Counted from the stretch's first letter, positions 15,756 to 24,319 are shown. The stretch: 64,000 nucleotides of DNA from Pseudoflavonifractor sp. 524-17 (GCF_009935845.1 NZ_QWEK01000006.1:180988-244987), one strand, 5' to 3'. The notes: generated by a model from the sequence alone, not told the origin. Translations and numbers: made by a program.

Positions 15756-16529
15756 ATGATAAAGCAGGCCGCAGGCAGAGACCAGCTGGGGGAGTTTGCC
15801 CCCAAATTCGCCCAGCTGAACGATGATGTGCTCTTCGGTGAGGTATGGAACCGGACGGGATTGTCCCTGAAGCTGCGCTCCATTTTGACAGTCACCGCGC
15901 TGGTGAGCAAGGGAATGGTGGACAGCTCTTTCCAGTATCACATGCAGACCGCAAGACAGAACGGCGTTACCCAGGAGGAGATGGCGGAAATCCTGACGCA
16001 TCTAGCCTTCTACGCCGGCTGGCCCAACGCCTGGGCAGCGTTCCGGGCGGCAAAAGAGGTATATGCCGGGGATGGAGAGCGGGAGGCGCACGGCGGTTTC
16101 TTTGGCCGGGGGGAGGAAAATACAGCCTTTGCACGGTACTTTACCGGAAGCAGCTGCCTCAAACCCCTGACAGATCCCAAAGAGACGGTATTCATCGTCA
16201 ATGTTACCTTTGAGCCGGGGTGCCGCAACCACTGGCATATCCACCGGGCCAGAACCGGCGGCGGACAAATTCTCCTGTGCGTAGACGGGGAGGGCTGGTA
16301 TCAGGAGGAGGGAGCGCCTGCCCGGAGTCTGAAGCCGGGAGACGTGGTGGCCATCCCCGCCGGGGTAAAGCACTGGCATGGGGCGAAGGCGGACTGCTGG
16401 TTTAGCCATTTGGCGGTGGAGTGCCCGGGGGAGGATACGTCCAACGAGTGGCTGGAGCCGGTGACGGATGAGGCGTACCGCCGTCTTGCGTCTGACAAGG
16501 ATTGTGCTGGAGGGATGTATGCCGGATGA
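15756..16529 (+). CDS. Carboxymuconolactone decarboxylase-like/cupin fusion
   Basis: 257 aa after CAGGAGGAGA. Residues about 10-105 form a CMD/AhpD-type domain (KLRSILTVTALVSKG, then MAEILTHLAFYAGWPNAW). It lacks the Cys-x-x-Cys of AhpD, so a peroxidase role is unlikely. Residues about 125-235 are a cupin with metal ligands in HWHIHRARTGGGQ and a later His in GVKHWHGA. Single-chain CMD-cupin proteins are thought to act on small carbonyl or phenolic compounds. The divergent LysR gene is the likely regulator. Confidence 0.8.
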   Translation: MIKQAAGRDQLGEFAPKFAQLNDDVLFGEVWNRTGLSLKLRSILTVTALVSKGMVDSSFQYHMQTARQNGVTQEEMAEILTHLAFYAGWPNAWAAFRAAKEVYAGDGEREAHGGFFGRGEENTAFARYFTGSSCLKPLTDPKETVFIVNVTFEPGCRNHWHIHRARTGGGQILLCVDGEGWYQEEGAPARSLKPGDVVAIPAGVKHWHGAKADCWFSHLAVECPGEDTSNEWLEPVTDEAYRRLASDKDCAGGMYAG

Positions 16530-16597
16530 AGAACGGCGGCTGTCCCGGCTGTCTGGGGCAGTGTGGGCAGGAAAGGGACGCTCCGCTTAAAAAACTT

Positions 16598-16652
16598 CCG
16601 AATAGAAAAACCGCCGCGGAATACTTCATTCCGCGGCGGTTTTTCTATTCGG
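16598..16652. terminator. 55-bp bidirectional terminator
   Basis: Two 25-bp perfectly complementary arms (from CCGAATAGAAAAACCGCCGC to its mirror) enclose a 5-nt loop. A and T tracts inside the arms make it work in both directions, ending the CMD-cupin gene and the serC-serA-DUF1015 operon. Confidence 0.92.
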
Positions 16653-16668
16653 AGATACGTAAAAGGGG

Positions 16669-17949
16669 TCAGCGGATCTTGCGGGCCTCCACATAGTAGC
16701 GCTTATCCTGGGCGTGGCCCATAGAGAAGGTCTTGCGGGGGAGGACGCCGTCGGCCATGACGGTCTTGAACAGCTGATCCTTGCCCATGGCAGGCAGCTT
16801 GAAGCCGATGTTGCCGGGCTTGCTGCCCAGCTCGTCGGTAATGCTGTCGCCGTGGATGTAGTCCACCTCGCCGCCGTTGGCCTTGAGATAATCGTCAATA
16901 AAGGCCTGGAGCGTACCCACCGCCAGCTGAACCTTGGGATCGGGGACGGTGAGGAAGCCGGTATGGCCGGCATAGGTGTAGGCGATGGTGTGACCGTCGC
17001 CCTGGCCCTCGTGGGCGGAGGGATAGAAAGCCTTGAAAGCGTCCAGCACCTTTTCCGGATCCACACCGAAGAGGACCCGGTGGATGGGTTCGAACTGGAG
17101 GGCGCTGTCGTGGTTGTTCACCACCTCCACTAGGGCGTACCGGGCGGGGAGGGTGGCCCACTCGCTCTCGGGGGTGACCTTCTTCAGATCCTCATAGCAC
17201 TGCTTGGCAGTGGCCAGGGAGTGGTTGCCGTCACCCACAGCGAAGAGGAGGGGAGCCACGCCGCTCATGCCGTACTTCTTCTGCATGGCGGCATTGGAGC
17301 AAAGCCCCTCCAGGGCATCGGCCACCTGCTCCATCTGGGCGTCGGAGAGCTTCCAGCCGGCGATGTGGCCGCCATTCTGCTGGAGGTCGAAGTTATAAAC
17401 GCCCTCCATGGCGCCGTTGGCGGCGGTGAGGGGCTCAATGACAGTGCCGTCTGGGTCGTCAATAAGGAGCATCACATGGGGCAGCTCGATGGGGGCGTCC
17501 TTGCGCACCCGCACCCGGGGCGGGATGCGGGAGAGCACCGTGCCCTCAGTGGCGCGGATGAGAGCGCCGCTGCCGGGGGTGAAGTCATACTGCTCCAGAT
17601 CCACCATGCCCACCAGACCGTGGCGCACCTTGCCGTCGGACTGGGTGCGCTCCAGGTAGACCAGAGACTGGGAGAGGGTCTGGAAGACGCCGCTGTCCAG
17701 ATACTGTTTCATGGAGGCGTTAATATCGCCGATGTACTTGTCCACGTCTGGGTCGTTGAGCTTGGCCTCCGGCAGGATGAGGCGCAGGGTGGAGGGAGCG
17801 CTGCCCACGGTGTCCTCCACGGCCTGCCAATACTCCGGCTGGGAGGTGAACTGGTCGCAGGCCACCACAGCCCATTTGACCATATCCGCGTCCTTGGGGA
17901 GGAGAATGTCAGCGGGGTAAAAACCCAGCTTGTTGAATTTGGGATTCAT
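16669..17949 (-). CDS. DUF1015 family protein
   Basis: 426 aa. The N-terminal DILLPK and the block RYALVEVVNNHDSAL with GDGNHSLATAK are hallmarks of DUF1015, a family of unknown biochemical role. It is the last gene of the run serC, serA, DUF1015, 15 bp after serA. The same neighbourhood occurs in other Clostridia, which suggests a link to serine metabolism, but no catalytic mechanism can be inferred from the sequence. Confidence 0.88.
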   Translation of the reverse strand: MNPKFNKLGFYPADILLPKDADMVKWAVVACDQFTSQPEYWQAVEDTVGSAPSTLRLILPEAKLNDPDVDKYIGDINASMKQYLDSGVFQTLSQSLVYLERTQSDGKVRHGLVGMVDLEQYDFTPGSGALIRATEGTVLSRIPPRVRVRKDAPIELPHVMLLIDDPDGTVIEPLTAANGAMEGVYNFDLQQNGGHIAGWKLSDAQMEQVADALEGLCSNAAMQKKYGMSGVAPLLFAVGDGNHSLATAKQCYEDLKKVTPESEWATLPARYALVEVVNNHDSALQFEPIHRVLFGVDPEKVLDAFKAFYPSAHEGQGDGHTIAYTYAGHTGFLTVPDPKVQLAVGTLQAFIDDYLKANGGEVDYIHGDSITDELGSKPGNIGFKLPAMGKDQLFKTVMADGVLPRKTFSMGHAQDKRYYVEARKIR

Positions 17950-17964
17950 AGGATGGCCTCCTCC

Positions 17965-18873
17965 TTAGAAGTTCTCGACGATGTCCACCAGCTCGACGCC
18001 GATGCGCTTCTGGGCCTCCTTGGTGCCGGCGCCCACGTGGGGCATACAGGCCACGGCGGGGTGGGCGGCCAGCTCCCAGTTGGGATCCTTCTCGCTGAGC
18101 CACACGTCCAGGCCGGCGGCCTTTACCTTGCCGGAGTTCAGGGCGTCCAGCAGGGCGGGCTCGTCCACGTTGGAGCCCCGGGAGACGTTGATAATGACCA
18201 CGCCGTCCTTCATCTTGGCCAGGGACTCAGCGTCCACCAGGGGCTTGTCGCCGCTGGGGGCGCACAGGACGATAATGTCGGACTGGCCCAGCAGCTCGTC
18301 CATGGAGACAAAGTGCATGGTGTCGCACTCGCAGCCCTCGGGCTTGTTGCGGTGGACGGTGGACAGCACGTTCATGCCCAGGGCCTGGCCCTTGTCGCCC
18401 ACCATGCGGCCGATGCGGCCGTAGCCGATGACGCCCATGGTCTTGCCGGCCAGCTCAAAGCCCTTGGAGTAGGCTTTCTTCTCCCACTTCTGCTCCCGCA
18501 TGGTGTGGCCGGCAATGGAGATGTTCCGGGCGCAGGCGAACAGCAGGGCGATGGCCAGCTCGGCCACAGCGTTGGAGGAGGCGCGGGGGGTGTTTTTTAC
18601 GGCGATGCCGGCGGCCTCGGCGTACTTTACGGCGATGTTGTCCACGCCCACGCCGGCACGGATGATGAGCTTGAGCCGGCTGCCCTTGGCGGCGTCGATC
18701 TGGGGCTCTTTGATCTTGGTGGCGGAGCGGATGATGACCGCGTCGAAGTCACGCAGGGCGGCGCCCAGCTGGTCGGGCTCATAGAACTGCTCCACAACCT
18801 CGAAGCCGTCATTGCGCAGCTTCTCTACGGCGCTGGCGTCCATACCGTCGGTGACCAAAACTTTCATAGCCAT
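17965..18873 (-). CDS. serA: D-3-phosphoglycerate dehydrogenase, short form
   Basis: 302 aa, lacking the C-terminal ACT and intervening domains of the long enzymes. The Rossmann motif is VIGYGRIGRM; the active-site Arg is in INVSRGSN and the His in PHVGAG. It oxidises 3-phosphoglycerate to 3-phosphohydroxypyruvate with NAD, the first step of serine synthesis. The missing ACT domain implies no feedback inhibition by serine through that domain. It lies between serC and the DUF1015 gene. Confidence 0.93.
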   Translation of the reverse strand: MAMKVLVTDGMDASAVEKLRNDGFEVVEQFYEPDQLGAALRDFDAVIIRSATKIKEPQIDAAKGSRLKLIIRAGVGVDNIAVKYAEAAGIAVKNTPRASSNAVAELAIALLFACARNISIAGHTMREQKWEKKAYSKGFELAGKTMGVIGYGRIGRMVGDKGQALGMNVLSTVHRNKPEGCECDTMHFVSMDELLGQSDIIVLCAPSGDKPLVDAESLAKMKDGVVIINVSRGSNVDEPALLDALNSGKVKAAGLDVWLSEKDPNWELAAHPAVACMPHVGAGTKEAQKRIGVELVDIVENF

Positions 18874-18973
18874 TTTGCAATTCCCCTTTTTATCATAATA
18901 GACCCCCAGGGGCGCGGGGCCGGCAGACCGGCCCTCATGCCCCTGGCGGGCGCGGGAACACCGGGATGATGGA

Positions 18974-20062
18974 TTAGGCGTGCTCCGCCTCGTACTTCTT
19001 CAGGAAGTCCACCAGGGCCTCCACGCCCTCCTTGGGCATGGCGTTGTAGATGGAGGCGCGCAGGCCGCCCACGCTCTTGTGGCCCTTCAGGTTGTCGAAG
19101 CCGGCGGCCTTGGAGGCGGCCACCACATCGGCGTCCTGCTCCTTGCTGGGGGTGACAAAGGGCACGTTCATCAAAGAGCGGTCCTCCTTCACCACGGCAC
19201 CGGTGAAGAGCTTGCTGCTGTCCAGGAAGTCGTAGAGGATCTTGGCCTTCTCCTCGTTGCGCTTGTTCATGGCCTCCAGCCCGCCGCCGGCCAGCAGGTA
19301 CTTGAAGACCTTGCCGCAGCAGTAGATGGCCCAGCAGTTGGGGGTATTGTACAGGGAGTCGTTGTCAGCGTGGGTCTTGTAGCTCATGTAGGTGGGGACG
19401 AACTTGGGCAGATCGTCGCGGATCAGATCCTCGCGGATGATGACCACGGCCATGCCGGCGGGGCCCACGTTCTTCTGCACACCGGCCCAGATCAGGCCGT
19501 ACTTGCTCACGTCGCAGGGACGGGAGAGGAACATGGAGGACTGGTCGGAGACCAGAACCTTGCCCTTGGTGTTGGGCAGGTTGTAATAGGTGGTGCCGTT
19601 GATGGTCTCGTTCTCACAGATATAGACATAGTCGGCGTCGTCTGGGATATCCAGGTTGGAGCAGTCAGGAATGTAGGAGAAGTTCTTGTCGGCGGAGGAG
19701 GCGACGATCTTGACCTCGCCGTACTTTTTGGCCTCGGCGATGGCCTTCTTGGACCAGGCGCCGGTCTCCACGTAGCAGGCCACGCCGTTCTTCAGCAGGT
19801 TCATGGCCACCATGGCGAACTGCACGGTACCGCCGCCCTGGACGAAGAGAACCTTGTAGTTGTCGGGAATGCCCATGAGCTTGCGGAGATCGGCCTCAGC
19901 CTCATCCCGGATCTGCTGGAACACCTTGGAGCGGTGGCTCATCTCCATGACACACATGCCGCTGTCGCGGTAGTTCAGCATTTCGGCGGCGATTTCCTCC
20001 AGAACCGGCTCGGGCATCATGGCAGGACCTGCGGAGAAGTTGTAAGTACGACCGTATTTCAT
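18974..20062 (-). CDS. serC: Phosphoserine aminotransferase
   Basis: 362 aa from the ATG at 20062 after AAAGGAGC; the longer frame upstream has no site. It begins with YNFSAGPAMMPEPVL and carries the PLP lysine in WAGVQKNVGPAGM. It converts 3-phosphohydroxypyruvate plus glutamate to phosphoserine. It is the first gene of the serine operon and has a promoter about 100 bp upstream. Confidence 0.95.
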   Translation of the reverse strand: MKYGRTYNFSAGPAMMPEPVLEEIAAEMLNYRDSGMCVMEMSHRSKVFQQIRDEAEADLRKLMGIPDNYKVLFVQGGGTVQFAMVAMNLLKNGVACYVETGAWSKKAIAEAKKYGEVKIVASSADKNFSYIPDCSNLDIPDDADYVYICENETINGTTYYNLPNTKGKVLVSDQSSMFLSRPCDVSKYGLIWAGVQKNVGPAGMAVVIIREDLIRDDLPKFVPTYMSYKTHADNDSLYNTPNCWAIYCCGKVFKYLLAGGGLEAMNKRNEEKAKILYDFLDSSKLFTGAVVKEDRSLMNVPFVTPSKEQDADVVAASKAAGFDNLKGHKSVGGLRASIYNAMPKEGVEALVDFLKKYEAEHA

Positions 20063-20159
20063 TCGTAAAAGCTCCTTTCGTTTGTACGAGTGCTGCTTGG
20101 TCCGTGCTGAAGCCAGACGCTGCGCGGTTCTTACAGACGCGGACGAAAGCGTTAAATTC

Positions 20160-20188
20160 ATTGTAACACATCTAAACTCTTATGAAAA
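20160..20188 (-). promoter_or_regulatory. serC promoter
   Basis: On the minus strand TTTTCA (20183-20188) and TACAAT (20160-20165), 17-bp spacing, giving a leader of about 90 nt. No known riboswitch pattern is visible in the leader. Confidence 0.55.
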
Positions 20189-20379
20189 GTGAAAAATGAA
20201 AAAATATCCCACGGAATTTTGAGCGATAATCGTTTTTTTACACAAGGAATTCTGAGGAAAGCCGCTGCCCTCCGACCGCGTAGCCGCCCCCTGTTTTGAA
20301 GGGCGGAGGAAATAGGGCGCGGCAGGGAGAGGCATACCCTGCCGGCATAAAAAATTTGAGAAAATTCGGACAAAAACCC

Positions 20380-20408
20380 TTGACAGACACTGAATATTAT
20401 AGTACAAT
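20380..20408 (+). promoter_or_regulatory. Strong promoter of the candidate non-coding RNA
   Basis: TTGACA (20380-20385) and TACAAT (20403-20408), 17-bp spacing, near consensus. Transcription should begin near 20415. Confidence 0.8.
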
Positions 20409-20414
20409 GTAGCC

Positions 20415-20789
20415 AGAAAGAAAGGAGAGGAGTCCAATGTACTAGCATCGGATGAGATCCCCGACCTTTCGCATTGGAGCAGAATCCGCAGCAGCCGGCG
20501 CAGCCCAATGCAGCAGCGCAAGAGACCCGAGGAGAGAAGATTCCAACAGGCATGTTCCAGAACCCGCTCACAAGTGTGAGAACGAGCGCCAATAGCCCCT
20601 GATGCGAAATATTGTGGAAGGACGACTTAGCGCAACAGAGTGTTTCTAGGCAACGGCAGGTGTAAGGGATTGTCTTCCCAGAGGTTTGATGCGCAAAACT
20701 ACAGAAAGCATGAGGTTGAGACATGACAGAAATCCAGAACCAGAAGTAGGCCCCCCAGCCGCGTTGGACGGCTGGGGGGTTGTGTTTTG
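20415..20789 (+). ncRNA. Candidate structured non-coding RNA, about 375 nt, family not recognised
   Basis: It starts just after a near-consensus promoter and ends at an intrinsic terminator. No substantial frame with a ribosome site runs through it. Local helices are visible: TCCAATG (20433) with CATTGGA (20471) enclosing TCGG/CCGA, CTCAC/GTGAG near 20570, and CCAATA/TATTG near 20595-20620. The length resembles tmRNA or RNase P RNA, but the tmRNA tRNA-like ends and tag and the RNase P GAGGAAAGTCC box are absent. SRP RNA motifs and a riboswitch role (no downstream gene) also do not fit. Confidence 0.6.
20751..20779 (+). terminator. Terminator of the candidate non-coding RNA
   Basis: CCCCCCAGCCG and CGGCTGGGGGG form an 11-bp stem followed by TTGTGTTTTG. 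Confidence 0.88.
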
Positions 20790-20860
20790 TCTGTCTCAGT
20801 TTTATAATATTAGAACACTGCCAGGGGCGGCAATCCGGCATTTCTCTGTTTTGCTCCCGA

Positions 20861-21391
20861 TCAATCCAAGAGCACAGCGCTGGTATAGGTGATGGTGCGG
20901 GGGCCGTAGTAATATTCCAGCCCAGCCCGCTGGCATACCTGGGCGACCAGCAGGCCAAAGGCCTCCATAGAGACAATGGCCTCTTGGGGAAAGCGGCAGG
21001 GGGCGTCTGGGTAGGTACATGGGGTACAATGGGTGCAGGAGCCGGCCCCCAGGGGAAGGCAGCGGGGGAGGGCGGAGCGGATCTCTTTGGCCAGACTGGC
21101 AAAGCGGGCCTTGTGGCGGGCCTCGGTGTCCAGCATGGCCTCCACGTCAAAGTCGTCCTCCAGGTGGCCGGTGGTCTGCACCAGAATGCCCCGGCGGTAT
21201 TGGCTCAGGCGGGCGGCGCAGTCCTCCAGGGTGCCGCACCCGGGGGGACACGTCCAGCACCGGTTATAGGCGCGGCACCGGTCGGCGGCGCACATCTCCC
21301 GCACCTCTGGGAGGCACTCCAGGGCGGCGGCTTCCACCGGGGCGGCGTGGTCAAAGCCCAGTTCCAGGGCCCGCCGGCACCAGTCTGTCAT
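20861..21391 (-). CDS. DUF2284 metal-binding protein
   Basis: 176 aa from the ATG at 21391 after GGGGAGGACG. It is Cys-rich: CRAYNRCWTCPPGCG around 38-52 and GSCTHCTPCTYPDAPC around 115-130, the two cysteine clusters of DUF2284, which probably bind iron or zinc. The function is unknown. Its start overlaps the stop of the small membrane protein upstream (ATGA), so the two are coupled. Confidence 0.82.
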   Translation of the reverse strand: MTDWCRRALELGFDHAAPVEAAALECLPEVREMCAADRCRAYNRCWTCPPGCGTLEDCAARLSQYRRGILVQTTGHLEDDFDVEAMLDTEARHKARFASLAKEIRSALPRCLPLGAGSCTHCTPCTYPDAPCRFPQEAIVSMEAFGLLVAQVCQRAGLEYYYGPRTITYTSAVLLD

Positions 21392-21612
21392 GGTGCGTCC
21401 TCCCCATTCCCGCCGCCGCGCTCCCAGAGGGAACGGATACAGAGCGCTGCCCCGGCCGCGAGGACCGCGCCGCTCGGCAGCTGGGGCGGCAGCAGGCCTC
21501 CGGAGACAGTCTGCCACTGGTTCGCGGTAAAGATGGCCTCTCTAAGCATCTGGGCCGACAGGCCGATGGTGCCGCAGATGAGCAGCCCGGTGCCGATGAT
21601 TGCTTTTTTCAT
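21388..21612 (-). CDS. Small membrane protein upstream of DUF2284
   Basis: 74 aa from the ATG at 21612 after GGGGGTACTG. Hydrophobic segments lie at about 3-20 (KAIIGTGLLICGTIGLSA) and 48-62. It resembles short two-helix inner-membrane proteins of unknown function found in Clostridia. It is translationally coupled to the DUF2284 gene. Confidence 0.6.
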   Translation of the reverse strand: MKKAIIGTGLLICGTIGLSAQMLREAIFTANQWQTVSGGLLPPQLPSGAVLAAGAALCIRSLWERGGGNGEDAP

Positions 21613-21767
21613 TACAGTACCCCCAACCATGAGACTAAAAAAACTGGATTCATAGACGGTGCTCAACGCCTGTGAATGCAGCTTCTAAGCCTATTATAAC
21701 AGATGCCGTGCCCCGCCGCAAGTTCGCAAAATGGGGTGGTTTGGCAGACAGAGGAAAGAGGGAAATT

Positions 21768-22117
21768 ATGATACTGTACCGGCCTGTTGGGGAACAGGAG
21801 AGGGCGTTAATTGCCTGGAGCGGATATACTGCTTTCCCGCCGCGGCTGCCGAACAGCCCATCTTCTATCCGGTGCTGAACCGGCGGTATGCGGCGGAGAT
21901 TGCCTGCCGGTGGAATACCAAAGACAAAAACTCCGGCTATCGGGGCTTTATCGCCCGCTTTGAGGTGGAGGACAGCTTTTTGTCCGCCTATGAGGTACAT
22001 ACGGTGGGCCGGTCCTATCATCAGGAGTACTGGATTCCGGCGGAGGATTTGGCGCAGTTCAACCGGCATATTGTGGGAAGGATTGAAGTGACGGAGGCCG
22101 CGGAAGAGACAGAGTGA
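21768..22117 (+). pseudogene. ADP-ribosylation/crystallin J1-like small protein, frameshifted
   Basis: The gene starts at the ATG at 21768 after GAGGGAAATT and reads MILYRPVGEQERALIAWSGY then FPPRLP. Near 21850 the conserved frame shifts and continues as EQPIFYPVLNRRYAAEIACR to the stop at 22117. Family members I recall as ADP-ribosylation/crystallin J1 read RPVG...FPPRLP-xQPIFYPV without a break, so a single missing base explains it. Whether it is a true mutation or a sequencing error cannot be told from here. Confidence 0.7.
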
Positions 22118-22136
22118 GAAATAAAGAGGAGACACT

Positions 22137-22937
22137 ATGAAGAAATTTGCAGCGATCCTGATTGCCGCCGGGCTGACTTTGGGGCTGGGGGCCTGCGGCG
22201 GACCGGAGCCGTCTGCGGCGCCGGAGACCACCCCCGCACCTGCCCCGTCGCCTACGCCAGCGCCGGAACTGCCGGACCCGGCGCTGTCCAGCCAGACATT
22301 TAGCAAGACCTTTACTGCGGAAGACGGCACCACGGTGCTGATTGTAAATTATACGCTGCCAGATTTTACGGATGGGGAGCATGTTCCTGCTCTGAAAGAA
22401 ATATCCAGCTGGTACGCCCAGGAGGGACAGGCGCTGCTGGAAGAGGCGGAGGGCGCTTTTCAGGCTGCTCTGGGGGACTATGAGGTGAGCCAGGCCGCCG
22501 GACTGGAATTTGGGGCGGTCTTTGAGGAGATGACCTTTGAGGTGAGCCTGGAAACCCCGCAGGTGATCAGCTTTTCCCGCACCTTCTATGCCAACCGGGT
22601 GGGAGCGGCCCATCCCAACGTCTTCCGGCTGGGGGAGCAGTTTGACCTGACCACCGGGGAGCGGCTGACCTTTACCCAGTGTGTCACCGACCCATCCGCT
22701 GCGGCCGGTGAAGCCAGAGCGGCAGTGCTTCAGTCGGAGGCTATGCAGGCCCTCTTTGCCGGCGGAGTGGACCGGCATACAGCGGAGGGCCTGTTCCAGC
22801 CGGAAAACTTTGTGCTGACGCCGGAAGGGTTCCGGTTCTGGTTCCAGTCCGGGGAGCTGGGGCCCGGCGCCCCCGTTGAGATCGACATCCCCTATTCCGC
22901 TTTAGAGGAGTACCTTGTGCCATGGATCGCAGATTAG
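22137..22937 (+). CDS. DUF3298-type lipoprotein
   Basis: 266 aa. A lipoprotein signal peptide ends in the lipobox LGLGAC (Cys about 20), followed by a Pro/Ala/Thr-rich linker to about residue 50. The rest resembles the DUF4163-DUF3298 pair of RsiV and PdaC: YTLPDFTDGEHVPALKEIS, then SFSRTFYANRVGAAHPN and FDLTTGERLTFTQ. These domains bind lysozyme in RsiV, but here there is no anti-sigma segment. The last 16 bases overlap rlmD. Confidence 0.75.
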   Translation: MKKFAAILIAAGLTLGLGACGGPEPSAAPETTPAPAPSPTPAPELPDPALSSQTFSKTFTAEDGTTVLIVNYTLPDFTDGEHVPALKEISSWYAQEGQALLEEAEGAFQAALGDYEVSQAAGLEFGAVFEEMTFEVSLETPQVISFSRTFYANRVGAAHPNVFRLGEQFDLTTGERLTFTQCVTDPSAAAGEARAAVLQSEAMQALFAGGVDRHTAEGLFQPENFVLTPEGFRFWFQSGELGPGAPVEIDIPYSALEEYLVPWIAD

Positions 22938-24265
22938 AACATTCCATACAGAGATTGGTGATTGAGGGCTATGCCAGTGACGGCGCCGGAGTGGCCCGGC
23001 TGGATGGAGCGGCTGTCTTTGTCCAGGGGGCGCTAAAAGGGGAGACCTGCCAGGTCTATTTGGACAAGGTGGGGCGCAGCGCCATCTGGGGCCACATGGT
23101 GGAGGTGGAGACGCCCTCCCCCGCCCGGCGGACGCCGGACTGTCCCTACTACGGCCGCTGCGGAGGCTGTCAGTTCCGGCACATGACCTATGCCGAGGAG
23201 CTGGAGGCAAAGCGTCAGCGGGTGGAGGACGCCATCCGGCGCATCGGCGGTTTGGAGCTGTCTGTGCCTGAGATCGTCGGGGCGGAGTGCCAGACGCGCT
23301 ACCGCAATAAGGGACAATTCCCAGTGTCGTCGGGCCCGAAGATTGGTTTTTATCAAAAGGGAACCCACTGTGTTACCGACGTGGCGGACTGCCTGCTCCA
23401 GCGGGAGGGAGCGGTGAAGCTGCGGGCCGCCGCCAAGGTGTGGATGGAGCGGTGGGACATCCCCGCCTATGAGGAGCGCACAGGACAGGGCCTGATCCGC
23501 CATGTCTATGTACGTACCAACCGGAGGGGGGAGTCCCTCTTCTGCCTGCTGGTCAACGGGAAGAAGGTCCCACGTGAGGGGGAGCTGGTGGAGGCGCTCC
23601 GCTCCGCCGGGACGGACCTGGCCGGCATTGTGCTGGGTGTCAACGAAAAGAGGAATAACGTGATTCTGGGGGAATCCTACCGGACCCTGTGGGGCAGGGA
23701 CTTTCTGGATGATACCCTGTGCGGCCTGACCTTCCGGCTGTCCGTCCCCTCCTTTTACCAGATCAACCCGGATCAGACGGAGAAGCTCTATCGCAGGGCG
23801 GCAGAATTCGCCGGTCTCACCGGGGCAGAGACGTTGCTGGACCTGTACTGCGGTACTGGCACCATCGGCCTGACCATGGCGGGGGCTGCCAGACAGGTGG
23901 TGGGCGCCGAGGTCATTCCCCAGGCGGTAGAGGACGCGCGGCAGAACGCACTGCGCAACGGGATCGAAAACGCCCGGTTCCTCTGCGCCGATGCGGGGGA
24001 GGCCGCCCGCGCCCTTGAGGCGGAGGGACTGCGGCCTGATGTCATCTGTGTGGATCCGCCCCGCAAGGGACTCAGCGGGGATGTGGTGGACACCGTGGCC
24101 GGGATGCTCCCTGGCCGGGTGGTCTATGTCTCCTGCGACCCCGCCACATTGGCCAGAGATCTGGCCCGCTTTGCCCAAAAAGGCTATAAGGCCCAAAAAG
24201 CCGTCGCAATCGATCTGTTTCCGAGGACTGTTCATGTGGAGACAGTAACATTACTTTGCCGCTGA
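22922..24265 (+). CDS. rlmD: 23S rRNA (uracil-C5)-methyltransferase, RlmD/RumA family
   Basis: 447 aa. An N-terminal TRAM domain (about 10-70) is followed by the Fe-S motif CPYYGRCGGCQFRHM, the SAM-binding motif DLYCGTGTIGL and the catalytic Cys in YVSCDPATLARDL. It methylates a uracil in 23S rRNA; the exact site is inferred from the family, and some Firmicute homologues modify two uracils. Its start overlaps the lipoprotein gene, suggesting one transcript. Confidence 0.9.
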   Translation: MDRRLEHSIQRLVIEGYASDGAGVARLDGAAVFVQGALKGETCQVYLDKVGRSAIWGHMVEVETPSPARRTPDCPYYGRCGGCQFRHMTYAEELEAKRQRVEDAIRRIGGLELSVPEIVGAECQTRYRNKGQFPVSSGPKIGFYQKGTHCVTDVADCLLQREGAVKLRAAAKVWMERWDIPAYEERTGQGLIRHVYVRTNRRGESLFCLLVNGKKVPREGELVEALRSAGTDLAGIVLGVNEKRNNVILGESYRTLWGRDFLDDTLCGLTFRLSVPSFYQINPDQTEKLYRRAAEFAGLTGAETLLDLYCGTGTIGLTMAGAARQVVGAEVIPQAVEDARQNALRNGIENARFLCADAGEAARALEAEGLRPDVICVDPPRKGLSGDVVDTVAGMLPGRVVYVSCDPATLARDLARFAQKGYKAQKAVAIDLFPRTVHVETVTLLCR

Positions 24266-24282
24266 AAACGGCCATGCCATCA

Positions 24283-24319
24283 GGGCCCGGCGGAACAATT
24301 CCCGCCGGGCCCCCTTTCT
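24283..24319 (+). terminator. Terminator after rlmD
   Basis: GGGCCCGGCGG pairs with CCGCCGGGCCC and is followed by CTTTCTT. Confidence 0.75.

Noticed and set aside
13054..16529. A prophage or integrative element around the tyrosine recombinase
   Set aside because: No structural, replication, excision or transfer genes and no att repeats were found; the neighbours are a LysR gene and spore genes.
17221..18969. 582-codon plus-strand open frame opposite DUF1015 and serA
   Set aside because: It is antisense to two well-supported genes, has a repetitive Gly/Leu/His/Val-rich composition typical of the opposite strand of GC-rich genes, and has no ribosome site.
20452..20595. 47-codon frame inside the candidate RNA
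   Set aside because: No ribosome site, unusual composition and overlap with predicted helices; more likely untranslated.
20415..20789. Reading the candidate RNA as tmRNA or RNase P RNA because of its length
   Set aside because: The tRNA-like ends and tag frame of tmRNA, and the GAGGAAAGTCC box of RNase P RNA, are absent.
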